DNA from: Clostridia bacterium
GTDB lineage: Bacteria; Bacillota; Clostridia; Christensenellales; Aristaeellaceae
Reading direction: 5' to 3'
DNA length: 38,731 nt
NCBI GenBank assembly: GCA_017550745.1
Contig: JAFZOG010000071.1
Span: forward strand, 1 to 38,731
Part shown: piece by piece, positions 7,676 to 15,648 of the stretch
How the letters are laid out: every line of letters begins with the position of its first letter
Numbering within the stretch: position 1 is the stretch's first letter
The notes under the pieces: model-generated
Databases searched by the model: none
Seen by the model: only the letters and a program-made list of their open reading frames with translations
Told to the model about the DNA's origin: nothing
Translations under genes and position numbers: made by a program

Positions 7676-7762
7676 TTGCTTCCCCCTTTCTTCATCAACG
7701 TTTATCTTTACCCACAGCAAGAAAACAATGCGAAGGAATGACTGGAAGCATAAAACCGGCAG

Positions 7763-7798
7763 AAAAAAGCAGCCCGCCGATGCTGCTCGGCGGGCTGC
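7763..7798 (-). terminator. Terminator of the peptidoglycan-binding-repeat gene
   Basis: A perfect 11-bp stem (7769-7779 with 7788-7798) and an 8-base loop are followed on the minus strand by six T. It separates the gene ending at 7821 from the spoIID-type gene downstream, which therefore needs its own promoter; none is convincing. Confidence 0.92.
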
Positions 7799-7820
7799 TG
7801 ATAATTTATTTTTGAGATCG

Positions 7821-9578
7821 TCAATACTTGGTCCAATCCACGACCTGCTGCATCACCACGAAGGTAGCGGGGCCGGCGATGCCGTCCACAGAGGTGATGG
7901 GCGTCGTGCTGTTGTAATTCTTGTAATCCCACTGGAACTGGCGCACAGCGGCCCAGGTCAGGGTGCCATAAATGCCGTCGATGTTGCCGTAGTAATAACC
8001 CATATCCCGCAGGGCGTTCTGCAGCTTCTTGACGTCGTTGCCATGAGAGCCGATGCGCAGCGTGCGGTTGAAGCCGCCCACATACGTGGTATTGTTCGTC
8101 ACATGGGTCTGCTCGGCGCCCCAGCTGCTCAGTTCGGTATTGATCGCCACCCAGGTCTTGGGGCCGACAATGCCGTCCACCTTCAGGCCGTACAAAGCGC
8201 TGTAATCCCGCTGGAACCGCTTCACAGCGGCCTTGGTGAGGGCGCCGTAGATGCCGTCCGCATTACCGGTCATGTAACCGGAGCCCAGCAGCTTCATCTG
8301 GATGGCCTTCACGTCTTCGCCGTAGGAGCCCACCTTCAGCGTGCGTCCCACATAGGGATCGTCAGGCGTCCCTTCGAAGCTCTGCTCGATGGCTTCCTCG
8401 ATCTCAACGACGGTGGGCCACAGATAACGGCGCATGGTGCTGTCATAAATGCCGGTCACCTTTAGGCCGTTCTTCTGCTGGAACCTCTTCACCGCAGAGA
8501 CGGTGGAATCGTCGAAATAGCCTTCCTCGTACCAGTTGTCGAACGTATAGTTCAGGTTGATCAGCTTATCCTGCAGGATTTTCACGTCCCAGCCGCGGGA
8601 GCCCTTGCTCAGCTCGCGGGAGGGAATACCGCCGTTAAAGATGATGCCGTTGCGGTTATACAGGGCGTCAAACGTACGGGGGCCAACCTTGCCGTCTACG
8701 CTCAGGCCGTTGGAAGCCTGGAAAGCCTTCACGGCGTTCTGCACCGCGGTGCCGAAGATGCCGTCAATGGTGCCGCTGTAGTAGTAGGTGTTCCGAAGCT
8801 GACGCTGCAATTCCTTCACATCTTCGCCGCTCATGCCGATACTGAGGGTGGCGATATTGTAATCAGGATAGTCGGCCTTGATCACGGAATCGGAATACAT
8901 CAGCATCCGGGTGTTGTAGCCGATCTTGCCGTCCACGGTGATTTCGTTCTTCGCCTGCATCTGCTTGACGGCATAAACCATGGAGTCGTTGTATTCCCCG
9001 TCCAGTTCGCCCAGATAATAGCCCAGCTGCGCCAGGCGCTTCTGCGCGGTGAGCACTTCCTCGCCCTTCATGCCCTTTTCCAGGGTGAAGGTGTTCGGAG
9101 GCGCCGTGACCTTGGCTTCGGAACCGAAAAGAACGGCACGGGTAGAAGGGCCGACCACGCCGTCCACAGCCAGGGCGGGCTGATCAGGATTGTAACTGTT
9201 CCAATCCGTCTGGAAAAGCCGCACGGCATAAGCCAGGGATTCGTTGAATTCGCTGTTCAGCAATCCCTGATAATACCCCAGGGCCTGGAGCTTTTGCTGC
9301 ACCAGCAGCACGTCGCTGCCGGTCATGCCCTGCCTCAGCGTGCGCGTCACAACCGCAGGCGCGGGAGTCGACGTAGGAAAGATATAACCCGTCGTCTTCG
9401 GATTATAGGTAGGCAGCGGCCTGGACGTAGGATCAGGCGCCGTGGTAGGGGTGACGACGGGCGGCGTATAAGGGGGACTGGTCGGCTCATCGTCAAATGA
9501 AACGACCGGGATATCCGCAAAAGCGGCGGTCGGAATCACAAGCGCCAGAATCAGGAACCAAACTAAAAAACGTTTCAT
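7821..9578 (-). CDS. Secreted protein with six peptidoglycan-binding repeats
   Basis: Exported protein of 585 residues. It has a signal peptide (residues 1-21), a Pro/Thr-rich linker (about 27-75), then six tandem PG_binding_1 modules of 70-85 residues, ending at the C-terminus. Each begins with a motif like TLRxGxxGxDVxxLQ, continues with GYYxGxxDGxxG, AVxxFQ, and ends near VDGxxGPxT. The fourth is the most divergent, with a Tyr/Trp-rich insert and VTGIYDST at its end. There is no catalytic domain such as an amidase, peptidase or transpeptidase, so it probably coats or cross-links the wall, or acts as a cortex or septum scaffold. Asn and Tyr content is high, as in exported proteins. The Shine-Dalgarno AAGGAG lies before the ATG. 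Confidence 0.9.
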   Translation of the reverse strand: MKRFLVWFLILALVIPTAAFADIPVVSFDDEPTSPPYTPPVVTPTTAPDPTSRPLPTYNPKTTGYIFPTSTPAPAVVTRTLRQGMTGSDVLLVQQKLQALGYYQGLLNSEFNESLAYAVRLFQTDWNSYNPDQPALAVDGVVGPSTRAVLFGSEAKVTAPPNTFTLEKGMKGEEVLTAQKRLAQLGYYLGELDGEYNDSMVYAVKQMQAKNEITVDGKIGYNTRMLMYSDSVIKADYPDYNIATLSIGMSGEDVKELQRQLRNTYYYSGTIDGIFGTAVQNAVKAFQASNGLSVDGKVGPRTFDALYNRNGIIFNGGIPSRELSKGSRGWDVKILQDKLINLNYTFDNWYEEGYFDDSTVSAVKRFQQKNGLKVTGIYDSTMRRYLWPTVVEIEEAIEQSFEGTPDDPYVGRTLKVGSYGEDVKAIQMKLLGSGYMTGNADGIYGALTKAAVKRFQRDYSALYGLKVDGIVGPKTWVAINTELSSWGAEQTHVTNNTTYVGGFNRTLRIGSHGNDVKKLQNALRDMGYYYGNIDGIYGTLTWAAVRQFQWDYKNYNSTTPITSVDGIAGPATFVVMQQVVDWTKY

Positions 9579-9641
9579 ATGGAAAAACTCCTTCCTCTCT
9601 GAGTAAACAGAAGCTCAGTCTGGATTTTCACATCCGCACAT

Positions 9642-9650
9642 ATTGTATCA
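9642..9650 (-). promoter_or_regulatory. Extended -10 element before the peptidoglycan-binding-repeat gene
   Basis: The minus strand reads TGATACAAT (complement of 9642-9650), identical to the extended -10 of the MATE promoter. The -35 region (TAGGAA) is poor. It lies about 65 bases before the ATG at 9578. Confidence 0.4.
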
Positions 9651-9802
9651 CAAACATGATGAAATTCCTATTCCAGAAATGTTTCAAAATGCAGAATTTA
9701 CATGTAACATATGTAAACAACGCATCACGAGAACGAAAAGGAAAGATAAAGAATCCATGTAGAAACAGGCAAGAAATGTTTGCTGCCTTTCCTTATTCCG
9801 GT

Positions 9803-9821
9803 AAAAAGACCGCGTTTCGCG
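9803..9821 (-). terminator. Weak terminator after the asparaginase gene
   Basis: A short CGCG-AAA-CGCG hairpin (9811-9821) is followed on the minus strand by GTCTTTTT, directly downstream of the stop codon at 9830. The stem is short, so this is tentative. Confidence 0.4.
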
Positions 9822-9829
9822 CAACTTCG

Positions 9830-10750
9830 CTAATCCACTGCCTTCAGCTTTTTTTCATCTGCCGCCCGGATTGCGCCGTCAGAAGCATTTTCTACCATAT
9901 ATAATGCCGCCGCTGTCCCGCTGCCCGCCGCGAACGGGAATACGGGCAGGGTAGTGGCCGCGCCGATCGCGCCGTCGGGCGACAGGGCGATCAGGCTGAT
10001 GCTGCCGCTTTCCTCCTCAAGCTCCTTTTTCCGCGCGGACAGGGCGTCCAGGGCTTTCCTGCACGCTTCATGCGGTGACATGCCCCGGCGCATTTCCGCC
10101 ACCGCCTCGTAGGAAAGGCAGCCGCGCATAATGTCTTCGCCCAGGCCGGTGGCCGCCGCCGCCCCGAAACGCGCGTCGCAGTAAAACCCGGAACCGACCA
10201 GCGGCGTGTCTCCCACCCGCCCGGGCTCCTTCATGAAAAGCCCGGATGTGGACGTGCCCGCCGCCATATTTCCGCTGTCATCCAAGGCCAGCACACATAC
10301 GGTATCATGTCCCCTATAGGCTTCCCATGCGGCGTCCGGCTGCGCCGCGACAGCTTCCCGCCAGCGATTCATGCTTTCCACGGTGCGCATATCCCGTAAA
10401 GGCAGTCCCGCGCGGATCGCGAATTCCTCCGCTCCCCGCCCCGCCAGGAGGCAGTTTGTCTTTCGCCCGCACAAACGGTAGGCGGCAAGAATGGGATTTT
10501 GGATGTTTTCCACGCTCATCACGCCGCCCACGCGCAGGGTTCGCCCATCCATGAATGCGGCGTCCAGCGTCACATGCCCGTCCTTTCCGGGCAGACCGCC
10601 ATATCCTACAGAGCGGAACAGCGGCTCATCCTCCACCCGCTTTACGGCGTGTACAACCGCTTCACCGGCGCAGACGCCGTCCTTCAGCATCCGAAGGCCT
10701 TCTTCCACGCCAGCAAAGCTCATTTTCCAGGTACCGATGATCGCGCGCAT
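9830..10750 (-). CDS. Ntn-hydrolase, glycosylasparaginase/isoaspartyl peptidase family
   Basis: N-terminal-nucleophile amidohydrolase of 306 residues. Family members cleave themselves before a threonine and hydrolyse N4-(GlcNAc)-asparagine or isoaspartyl bonds. The predicted cleavage and nucleophile is T150 in GHDTVCVLALDDSGNMAAGTSTSG; the segment after it, with GDTPLVGSGFYCD and a GxGE-type motif (ATGLGEDIMR), is the conserved beta-subunit core. There is no signal peptide, so it is cytoplasmic. The cutC-like gene lies just upstream with a gap of 2 bases, and the two share the promoter at 11535-11563. Glycosylasparaginase (aspartylglucosaminidase) is favoured by length and by the IGTWKMSF N-terminus; plant-type asparaginase is the alternative. 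Confidence 0.85.
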   Translation of the reverse strand: MRAIIGTWKMSFAGVEEGLRMLKDGVCAGEAVVHAVKRVEDEPLFRSVGYGGLPGKDGHVTLDAAFMDGRTLRVGGVMSVENIQNPILAAYRLCGRKTNCLLAGRGAEEFAIRAGLPLRDMRTVESMNRWREAVAAQPDAAWEAYRGHDTVCVLALDDSGNMAAGTSTSGLFMKEPGRVGDTPLVGSGFYCDARFGAAAATGLGEDIMRGCLSYEAVAEMRRGMSPHEACRKALDALSARKKELEEESGSISLIALSPDGAIGAATTLPVFPFAAGSGTAAALYMVENASDGAIRAADEKKLKAVD

Positions 10751-10752
10751 CT

Positions 10753-11496
10753 TTATCCTAACCTCCCGCGAACCGCCGCAACGTATTCCCGGTCCGTCAC
10801 CTCGAAGCGGTCTTCCGGCGGATACAGCGCGCCGCCGTAGTATATACTGCGGTTATTCTGCACCGACGTATCCGGCACGGATCGATGCCGGGCCAGATGC
10901 ACCTGCGCGCATCCGGTGGCGTCCACGACCTTGCGGACGTTTTCCAGCGTCACGCCCGCGCCGGGCAGGATTTCAATCGCGCCGTCCGCATACCGTATCA
11001 TTTCCGCGATGGTATCCAGCGCAAAGAAAACGTCGCTTTGCTGCCCGCTGGTCAGCACGCGGGTGACGCCCAGCGCAATCAGCGTGTCCAGCGCCTGCTT
11101 CCAGTCGGGCACCACGTCGATTGCCCGGTGAAATACGCAGGGCTTTCCATCCGCGATGCGGACCAGCTCTTTCGTCCGTTCCCTGTCCACGGTACCGTCC
11201 TCATGCAGGAAGCCGAAAACCAGCCCGTCCGCTCCGTTCTCCAGCAGCATCCGCGCGTCCTCTTTCGCCACCCGGTACTCTGTGTCCGTATAGCAGAATC
11301 CTCCGGCTCTGGGCCGCACCATCGTCATGATGGGGATCCGCGTCTCTTTCTTCGCGATTTTCAGCGAACCCACGGTCGGGGTCAAGCCTCCCTGAAACAG
11401 ATTGCTGTTCAATTCCACACGGTCGGCCCCGCCTTTCGCGGCCTCGATCACGTCGTCCGCCGACCCGCAGCAGATTTCAATCAGAACCCTGTTCAC
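10753..11496 (-). CDS. cutC: CutC family protein
   Basis: TIM-barrel protein of 247 residues, the size of E. coli CutC. It begins LIEICCGSADDVIEAAKGGADRVELNSNLFQGGLTPTVG, followed by IMTMVRPRAGGFCY, GADGLVFGFL, HRAIDV, RVLTSGQ and ILPGAGV, all CutC signatures. The family was named for copper tolerance, but the biochemical role is not settled. The start is taken as the GTG at 11496, 7 bases after GAGGTG; the frame runs on to 11544 without a Shine-Dalgarno site. It is the first gene of a two-gene operon with the Ntn-hydrolase, an association that points more to amino-sugar or glycopeptide use than to copper (inference). Confidence 0.92.
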   Translation of the reverse strand: MNRVLIEICCGSADDVIEAAKGGADRVELNSNLFQGGLTPTVGSLKIAKKETRIPIMTMVRPRAGGFCYTDTEYRVAKEDARMLLENGADGLVFGFLHEDGTVDRERTKELVRIADGKPCVFHRAIDVVPDWKQALDTLIALGVTRVLTSGQQSDVFFALDTIAEMIRYADGAIEILPGAGVTLENVRKVVDATGCAQVHLARHRSVPDTSVQNNRSIYYGGALYPPEDRFEVTDREYVAAVRGRLG

Positions 11497-11534
11497 GTAT
11501 TCACACCTCTTTATTCCCACATGTATCCGGATCC

Positions 11535-11563
11535 AGTATAGCATTTCATTCCAATTTTCGCAA
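11535..11563 (-). promoter_or_regulatory. Promoter of the cutC operon
   Basis: On the minus strand TTGCGA (complement of 11558-11563), a 17-base spacer and TATACT (complement of 11535-11540) with TG one base upstream. The start codon at 11496 is about 39 bases downstream of the -10. Confidence 0.6.
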
Positions 11564-11629
11564 TCAAAAAGTCCGTTGAATCCCGGATGGCGAAATCTGT
11601 TCTTAATTTGTCCTTTCCGCTTTATCCCC

Positions 11630-11659
11630 TTGCGCGGGTCTTTTCATTTCGCATATAAT
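11630..11659 (+). promoter_or_regulatory. Promoter of lysA
   Basis: TTGCGC at 11630-11635, an 18-base spacer and TATAAT at 11654-11659. The lysA start codon is at 11710. No lysine riboswitch fits in the roughly 45-base leader. Confidence 0.55.
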
Positions 11660-11709
11660 GACAGTGGATTGTATCCAATGCCGCAAATGATCAGGAAGGA
11701 TGAAAGATT

Positions 11710-12957
11710 ATGCCGAATTTCGCTTTGAGTGACGACGTATTTATCCGGGCCGCGGAACAGTTTCCAACGCCTTTTCATTTATATGACGAAGCGGGCATCC
11801 GAAAAACTGCCCGCAGCCTGAACGCCGCCTTCGCGTGGGCGCCGGATTACAAGGAATACTTTGCTGTCAAAGCCCTGCCGAATCCGGCTATCCTGAAAAT
11901 CTTCAAAGAAGAAGGCTGCGGCTTGGATTGCTCCAGCGAATGTGAGCTGCTGCTGGCGGAGATGTGCGGCTTCCAGGGGGACGAAATCATGTTCAGCGCC
12001 AACGCCATGCCACCCGCTGAATACGATCACGCCCGCAGGCTGAACGCCATCGTGAACCTGGATGACATCAGCGATATCGATACCCTCTCCGCCCACGGCG
12101 GCATCCCGGAAACCGTGTGCGTCCGCTATAACCCGGGCGGGGATTTCACGCTGGGCAACGCCATCATGGGTTCTCCCGGCGAGTCCAAGTATGGCTGGAC
12201 GAAGGAACAGCTCGTCCAGGGGCTTTCCCGCCTCAAAGCCTTGGGCGCGAAGCGCTTTGGCCTGCACGCGTTCCTGTCCAGCAATACCATCGACAATTCC
12301 TATTATCCCAAGCTGGCAGGCATCCTGTTTGCGTTGGGCGCGGAAATGTCGGAAAAGTGCGGCCTCGGCCTTGCGTTCGTCAACCTGTCCGGCGGCATCG
12401 GCATCCCTTACCGCCCTGGCGTTCCGGCCGTGGACATCGCCGCTGTCGGGGCAGGCGTGGAGAAGGAATATGTCCGCATATTCGGCAGCCCGGCATCGGC
12501 AGGCGTTAAGATCAAGACAGAGCTGGGGCGCTACATGACGGGCCCTTACGGCTGGCTGGTGACCCATGCGGTGCATGAAAAGAATATCTACAGGCATTAC
12601 ATCGGCGTGGACGCCTGCGCCGCCAACCTGATGCGCCCCGCTATATACGGCGCGTACCACCATATCCACGTATGCGGCAAGCGGGACGCGCCCGCCGACC
12701 ATGTGTACGACGTGACCGGCTGCCTATGCGAAAACAACGACAAATTCGCCATTGAACGCCCCTTGCCTGAAATCAAAAAAGGAGATCTGCTGGTCATTCA
12801 TGACACCGGCGCCCATGGCTTCTCCATGGGATACCAGTACAACGGCCGTTTGCGCAGCGCGGAAATCCTGTACACCCGGGACGGGCAATTCCGCATGATC
12901 CGCCGCGCCGAAACCCCGAAGGATTACTTCGCCACGCTGGTTTCATCCGATGCTTGA
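11710..12957 (+). CDS. lysA: Diaminopimelate decarboxylase
   Basis: PLP enzyme of fold type III, 415 residues, that makes lysine by decarboxylating meso-diaminopimelate. The PLP lysine is K54 in YFAVKALPNP. Then come the barrel motifs GLDCSSECELLLA, FGLHAFLSSNT, LSGGIGIPY and KTELGRYMTGPYGWLVT, and the C-terminal beta domain with GCLCENNDKFA (substrate Cys/Glu region) and DTGAHGFSMGYQYNGRLRSAE, which are DAP/ornithine decarboxylase signatures. The latter motif favours LysA. The Shine-Dalgarno AGGAAGGA is 9 bases before the ATG. Its stop codon overlaps the -35 box of the next transcription unit. The N-terminal half has some shortened loops compared with classical LysA. Confidence 0.85.
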   Translation: MPNFALSDDVFIRAAEQFPTPFHLYDEAGIRKTARSLNAAFAWAPDYKEYFAVKALPNPAILKIFKEEGCGLDCSSECELLLAEMCGFQGDEIMFSANAMPPAEYDHARRLNAIVNLDDISDIDTLSAHGGIPETVCVRYNPGGDFTLGNAIMGSPGESKYGWTKEQLVQGLSRLKALGAKRFGLHAFLSSNTIDNSYYPKLAGILFALGAEMSEKCGLGLAFVNLSGGIGIPYRPGVPAVDIAAVGAGVEKEYVRIFGSPASAGVKIKTELGRYMTGPYGWLVTHAVHEKNIYRHYIGVDACAANLMRPAIYGAYHHIHVCGKRDAPADHVYDVTGCLCENNDKFAIERPLPEIKKGDLLVIHDTGAHGFSMGYQYNGRLRSAEILYTRDGQFRMIRRAETPKDYFATLVSSDA

Positions 12958-12982
12958 CAGATTTGCCTTTTCGCTGTATACT
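12954..12982 (+). promoter_or_regulatory. Consensus promoter of the T-box/alaS unit, overlapping the lysA stop codon
   Basis: TTGACA at 12954-12959, a 17-base spacer and TATACT at 12977-12982. The TGA inside the -35 box (12955-12957) is the stop codon of lysA. The match to the sigma-A consensus is nearly perfect. Confidence 0.8.
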
Positions 12983-12988
12983 TACCGC

Positions 12989-13249
12989 AATTGCATACGC
13001 GCCATGAAGCAGAAGGAACGCGGAAAGCCGCCGCAAAGCGAGCCGGGGAGGGTGGAAGCCCGGCCGGGGGAAAAGCGTTTCGCCGCTGCCGAGCCATCCG
13101 CCCGAACGCCGAAAGGCCAGTAGGACGGGTCGGGTCTTCCCCGTTATCAGAATTGAGGTGGACGCAATGCCCAGTGATTGCGTCAATTGAAGTGGTACCG
13201 CGAATTTAGTGTGTCTGTTCGTCTTCAAGGAGATACAGGCACACTTTTT
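12989..13249 (+). ncRNA. Alanine T-box riboswitch leader
   Basis: This tRNA-sensing leader controls the downstream alanyl-tRNA synthetase gene by antitermination. The conserved T-box core GTGGTACCGCG is at 13192-13202; its TGGT pairs with the ACCA end of a tRNA with discriminator A, as in tRNA-Ala. The Stem I apex is recognisable around 13036-13072 (GCGAG, then GGTGGAAG between GCCGGG and CCCGGC). The specifier probably lies at 13082-13090, which reads GCC GCT GCC; every in-frame choice there is an alanine codon, so the exact one is not fixed. The terminator is a 10-bp stem (13209-13218 with 13235-13244) and five T (13245-13249). The mutually exclusive antiterminator would use the T-box sequence. 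Confidence 0.88.
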
Positions 13250-13352
13250 CATTCCGGGCGGCAGGACGATCGGCTTTCAATGATCGGCGCGCTGACGCCC
13301 GAAGCACAATTACCGGCAAACAAAAACAATTCAGAAAAGGAGACTGATTCCC

Positions 13353-15323
13353 ATGCGATCCCTGAACGCCAACGCGCTGCGCGCCCTGTGGCTGCAATTC
13401 TTCCAGGAAAAAGGCCACGCCGTCATTCCCTCCGCCTCCGTCATTCCGGAGAACGACCCCACCGTGCTGTTCACCACCGCCGGTATGCACCCCCTGGTGC
13501 CCTACCTGCTGGGCCAAAAGCATCCTGCGGGCAACCGCCTGACCGACGTGCAGAAATGCATCCGCACCGGCGATATTGACGACGTGGGCGACATGAGCCA
13601 CCTGACCTTCTTTGAGATGCTGGGCAATTGGAGCCTGGGCGATTACTTCAAGAAGGAAATGATCCCCTGGAGCTGGGAATTCCTGACCGGCGAAAAATGG
13701 CTGGGCATCGATAAGGACAAGCTGGCCTTCACCGTTTTCGAGGGCGACAGCGACTGCCCCCGGGACGAGGAAGCCGCCAACCTGTGGCGCTCCTGCGGCG
13801 TGAAGGACGACCACCTGTTCTACCTGCCCAAGGAGCACAACTGGTGGGGCCCCGCCGGCATTACCGGCCCCTGCGGCCCGGACACCGAAATGTTCATGAT
13901 CGTCAAGCAGCCCTGCGGCCCGAATTGCTCTCCCGCCTGCAAGTGCGGCGCGTATCTGGAAATCTGGAACGACGTGTTCATGCAGTACAACAAGCAGGCG
14001 GACGGCACCTTTATTCCCCTGGATCAGAAGAACGTGGACACCGGCATGGGCCTGGAGCGCACCGTCTGCGTGCTGACGGGCAAAAAGAGCGTCTACGAAA
14101 CCGACATTTTTGAGCGCATCCTGGCAAAAATCGCTGAGCTTTCCGGAAAGACCTACGACAGCGGCGAAGCCACCACGAAGGCGTTCCGCATCATCGCCGA
14201 CCATATGCGCACCGCCACCTTCATCCTGGGCGACCCCCGCGGCGTGTCCCCCTCCAACGTGGATCAGGGCTATATCCTGCGCCGCCTCATCCGCCGCGCC
14301 GTGCGCTATGCCATGCAGCTGGGCATGGAAGCCGGCTTCACCTGCGAGATCGCGAAGGTCATCATCGACCAGTACAGCGACGTGTATCCCGAGCTTTCGC
14401 AGAATTCCGCCTTCGTGCTGGAACAGCTGAAGCTGGAGGAAGACCGCTTCGCCCGCACGCTGAAGCAGGGTGAAAAGGAATTCGACAAGGTGTACAATAA
14501 CATTCTGAACACCCGCGCGCTGCTGGACAGCATCCTTTCCGCCGCCGACCCGCTGTCCTGCGCCCGGGACCACGCCCAGACCAAGAAGCTTAGGCCCTCC
14601 CCCGATATGATGCCCATTATCGAAGCGGCGCAGAAGGATGACATCACAGCGCTGAAAACGGCCATCGCCGCCCGGCTTGCCAGCCTGACCACCCTGGACG
14701 GCCGCAGCGCCTTCAAACTGTACGATACCTACGGCTTCCCCATCGAAATGACCAAGGAATTGGCCGCCGAAAAGGGCCTGACCGTGGATGAGGAGGACTT
14801 CGCCCAGCGCTTCAGGCAGCATCAGGAGACCAGCCATGCCGGCGCGGAGCAGCGCTTTAAGGGCGGCTTGGCCGACGCCAGCGAGCAGACCGCCTGCCTC
14901 CACACCGCCACCCACCTGCTGCAGGCCGCCCTGCGCAAAGTCCTGGGCGACGAAGTGCACCAGAAGGGCAGCAACATCACCGCCGAGCGCCTGCGCTTCG
15001 ACTTTACCTTCGGCCGCAAAATGACCCCCGAAGAGCTGGCGGAAGTGGAACGCCTCGTGAATGCGGCGATCCAGGCGAAGGCTCCCGTTACCATGGAAGA
15101 AATGACCGTGGCCGAAGCCAAAGCCCAGGGCGCAATGGGCCTGTTTGAGAGCAAATACGGCGAGCGCGTGAAGGTATACACCATGGGCGAGTTCTCCAAG
15201 GAAATCTGCGGCGGACCCCATGCCTCCAATACCGGCGACCTGGTTTACTTCAAGATCCAGAAGGAAGAATCTTCCTCCGCCGGTGTGCGCCGCATCAAGG
15301 CCACCATCGGGCGGCAGGCGTAA
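13353..15323 (+). CDS. alaS: Alanyl-tRNA synthetase, short form without C-Ala domain
   Basis: Class II aminoacyl-tRNA synthetase that charges tRNA-Ala, 656 residues against about 870 for the usual bacterial enzyme. The catalytic domain has NDPTVLFTTAGMHPLVPYLLG, VQKCIRTGDIDDVGD, FFEMLGNWSLGDYFKKE, NWWGPAG and MGLERT. An anticodon/acceptor-recognition helical domain follows. The editing domain keeps all four zinc ligands: H517 and H521 (HTATH), C619 and H623 (CGGPH). The protein ends right after EESSSAGVRRIKA, so the C-terminal oligomerisation/C-Ala part is absent. A helical insert near residues 390-450 (around DHAQTKKLRPSP) is unusual. The wording of the motifs is that of short AlaRS known from Patescibacteria (CPR), so horizontal origin is possible. 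AAAGGAG lies 10 bases before the ATG; a T-box leader precedes it. Confidence 0.93.
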   Translation: MRSLNANALRALWLQFFQEKGHAVIPSASVIPENDPTVLFTTAGMHPLVPYLLGQKHPAGNRLTDVQKCIRTGDIDDVGDMSHLTFFEMLGNWSLGDYFKKEMIPWSWEFLTGEKWLGIDKDKLAFTVFEGDSDCPRDEEAANLWRSCGVKDDHLFYLPKEHNWWGPAGITGPCGPDTEMFMIVKQPCGPNCSPACKCGAYLEIWNDVFMQYNKQADGTFIPLDQKNVDTGMGLERTVCVLTGKKSVYETDIFERILAKIAELSGKTYDSGEATTKAFRIIADHMRTATFILGDPRGVSPSNVDQGYILRRLIRRAVRYAMQLGMEAGFTCEIAKVIIDQYSDVYPELSQNSAFVLEQLKLEEDRFARTLKQGEKEFDKVYNNILNTRALLDSILSAADPLSCARDHAQTKKLRPSPDMMPIIEAAQKDDITALKTAIAARLASLTTLDGRSAFKLYDTYGFPIEMTKELAAEKGLTVDEEDFAQRFRQHQETSHAGAEQRFKGGLADASEQTACLHTATHLLQAALRKVLGDEVHQKGSNITAERLRFDFTFGRKMTPEELAEVERLVNAAIQAKAPVTMEEMTVAEAKAQGAMGLFESKYGERVKVYTMGEFSKEICGGPHASNTGDLVYFKIQKEESSSAGVRRIKATIGRQA

Positions 15324-15435
15324 GGGACGCATCTTTTCCGGCCCCTGTCCTGCGCTTTGAGCCGCCTTCCCGGGCCGCCGCCCTGCCTTCGCTGAAACAG
15401 GCGGCAGTACCGATCAGTTTTTGCAAACAAATCAT

Positions 15436-15470
15436 GCGTTTCCCGCCAGGCATCCGGGAAACGCTTTTTT
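15436..15470 (+). terminator. Terminator of alaS
   Basis: A perfect 10-bp stem GCGTTTCCCG/CGGGAAACGC (15436-15445 with 15455-15464) is followed by six T. It is about 110 bases after the alaS stop codon; the bases between are GC-rich without a gene. Confidence 0.92.
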
Positions 15471-15530
15471 GTGTTATCAGCTCACCCGGCGGCGAATCTT
15501 TCTTCTGTTTCGAATACTGCATACAGGATA

Positions 15531-15559
15531 TTGACGGGCAGCTGAAAACAGAATAAAAT
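15531..15559 (+). promoter_or_regulatory. Promoter of the AmmeMemoRadiSam operon
   Basis: TTGACG at 15531-15536, a 17-base spacer and TAAAAT at 15554-15559. The first start codon is at 15649, so the leader is about 80 bases; no riboswitch is recognised in it. Confidence 0.65.
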
Positions 15560-15648
15560 GGTTCTATGGGAGCGGCATGCTTTGATCCCCTTTCAGGAAA
15601 AAAGGGAATTCAAGCAACGCATTTGATAATCGAAAGGAATGAAACGAT

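Noticed and set aside
6782-7741. Long open frame on the plus strand opposite the SpoIID-type gene
   Set aside because: It is antisense to a clear SpoIID lipoprotein, has no family motifs and reflects the high GC content.
11660-11709. Lysine riboswitch before lysA
   Set aside because: The leader is about 45 bases, while the lysine riboswitch needs well over 150.
13206-15332. 708-codon open frame antisense to alaS
   Set aside because: It is a GC-driven shadow rich in Gly, Ala, His and Val repeats, opposite an unmistakable AlaRS with T-box leader.
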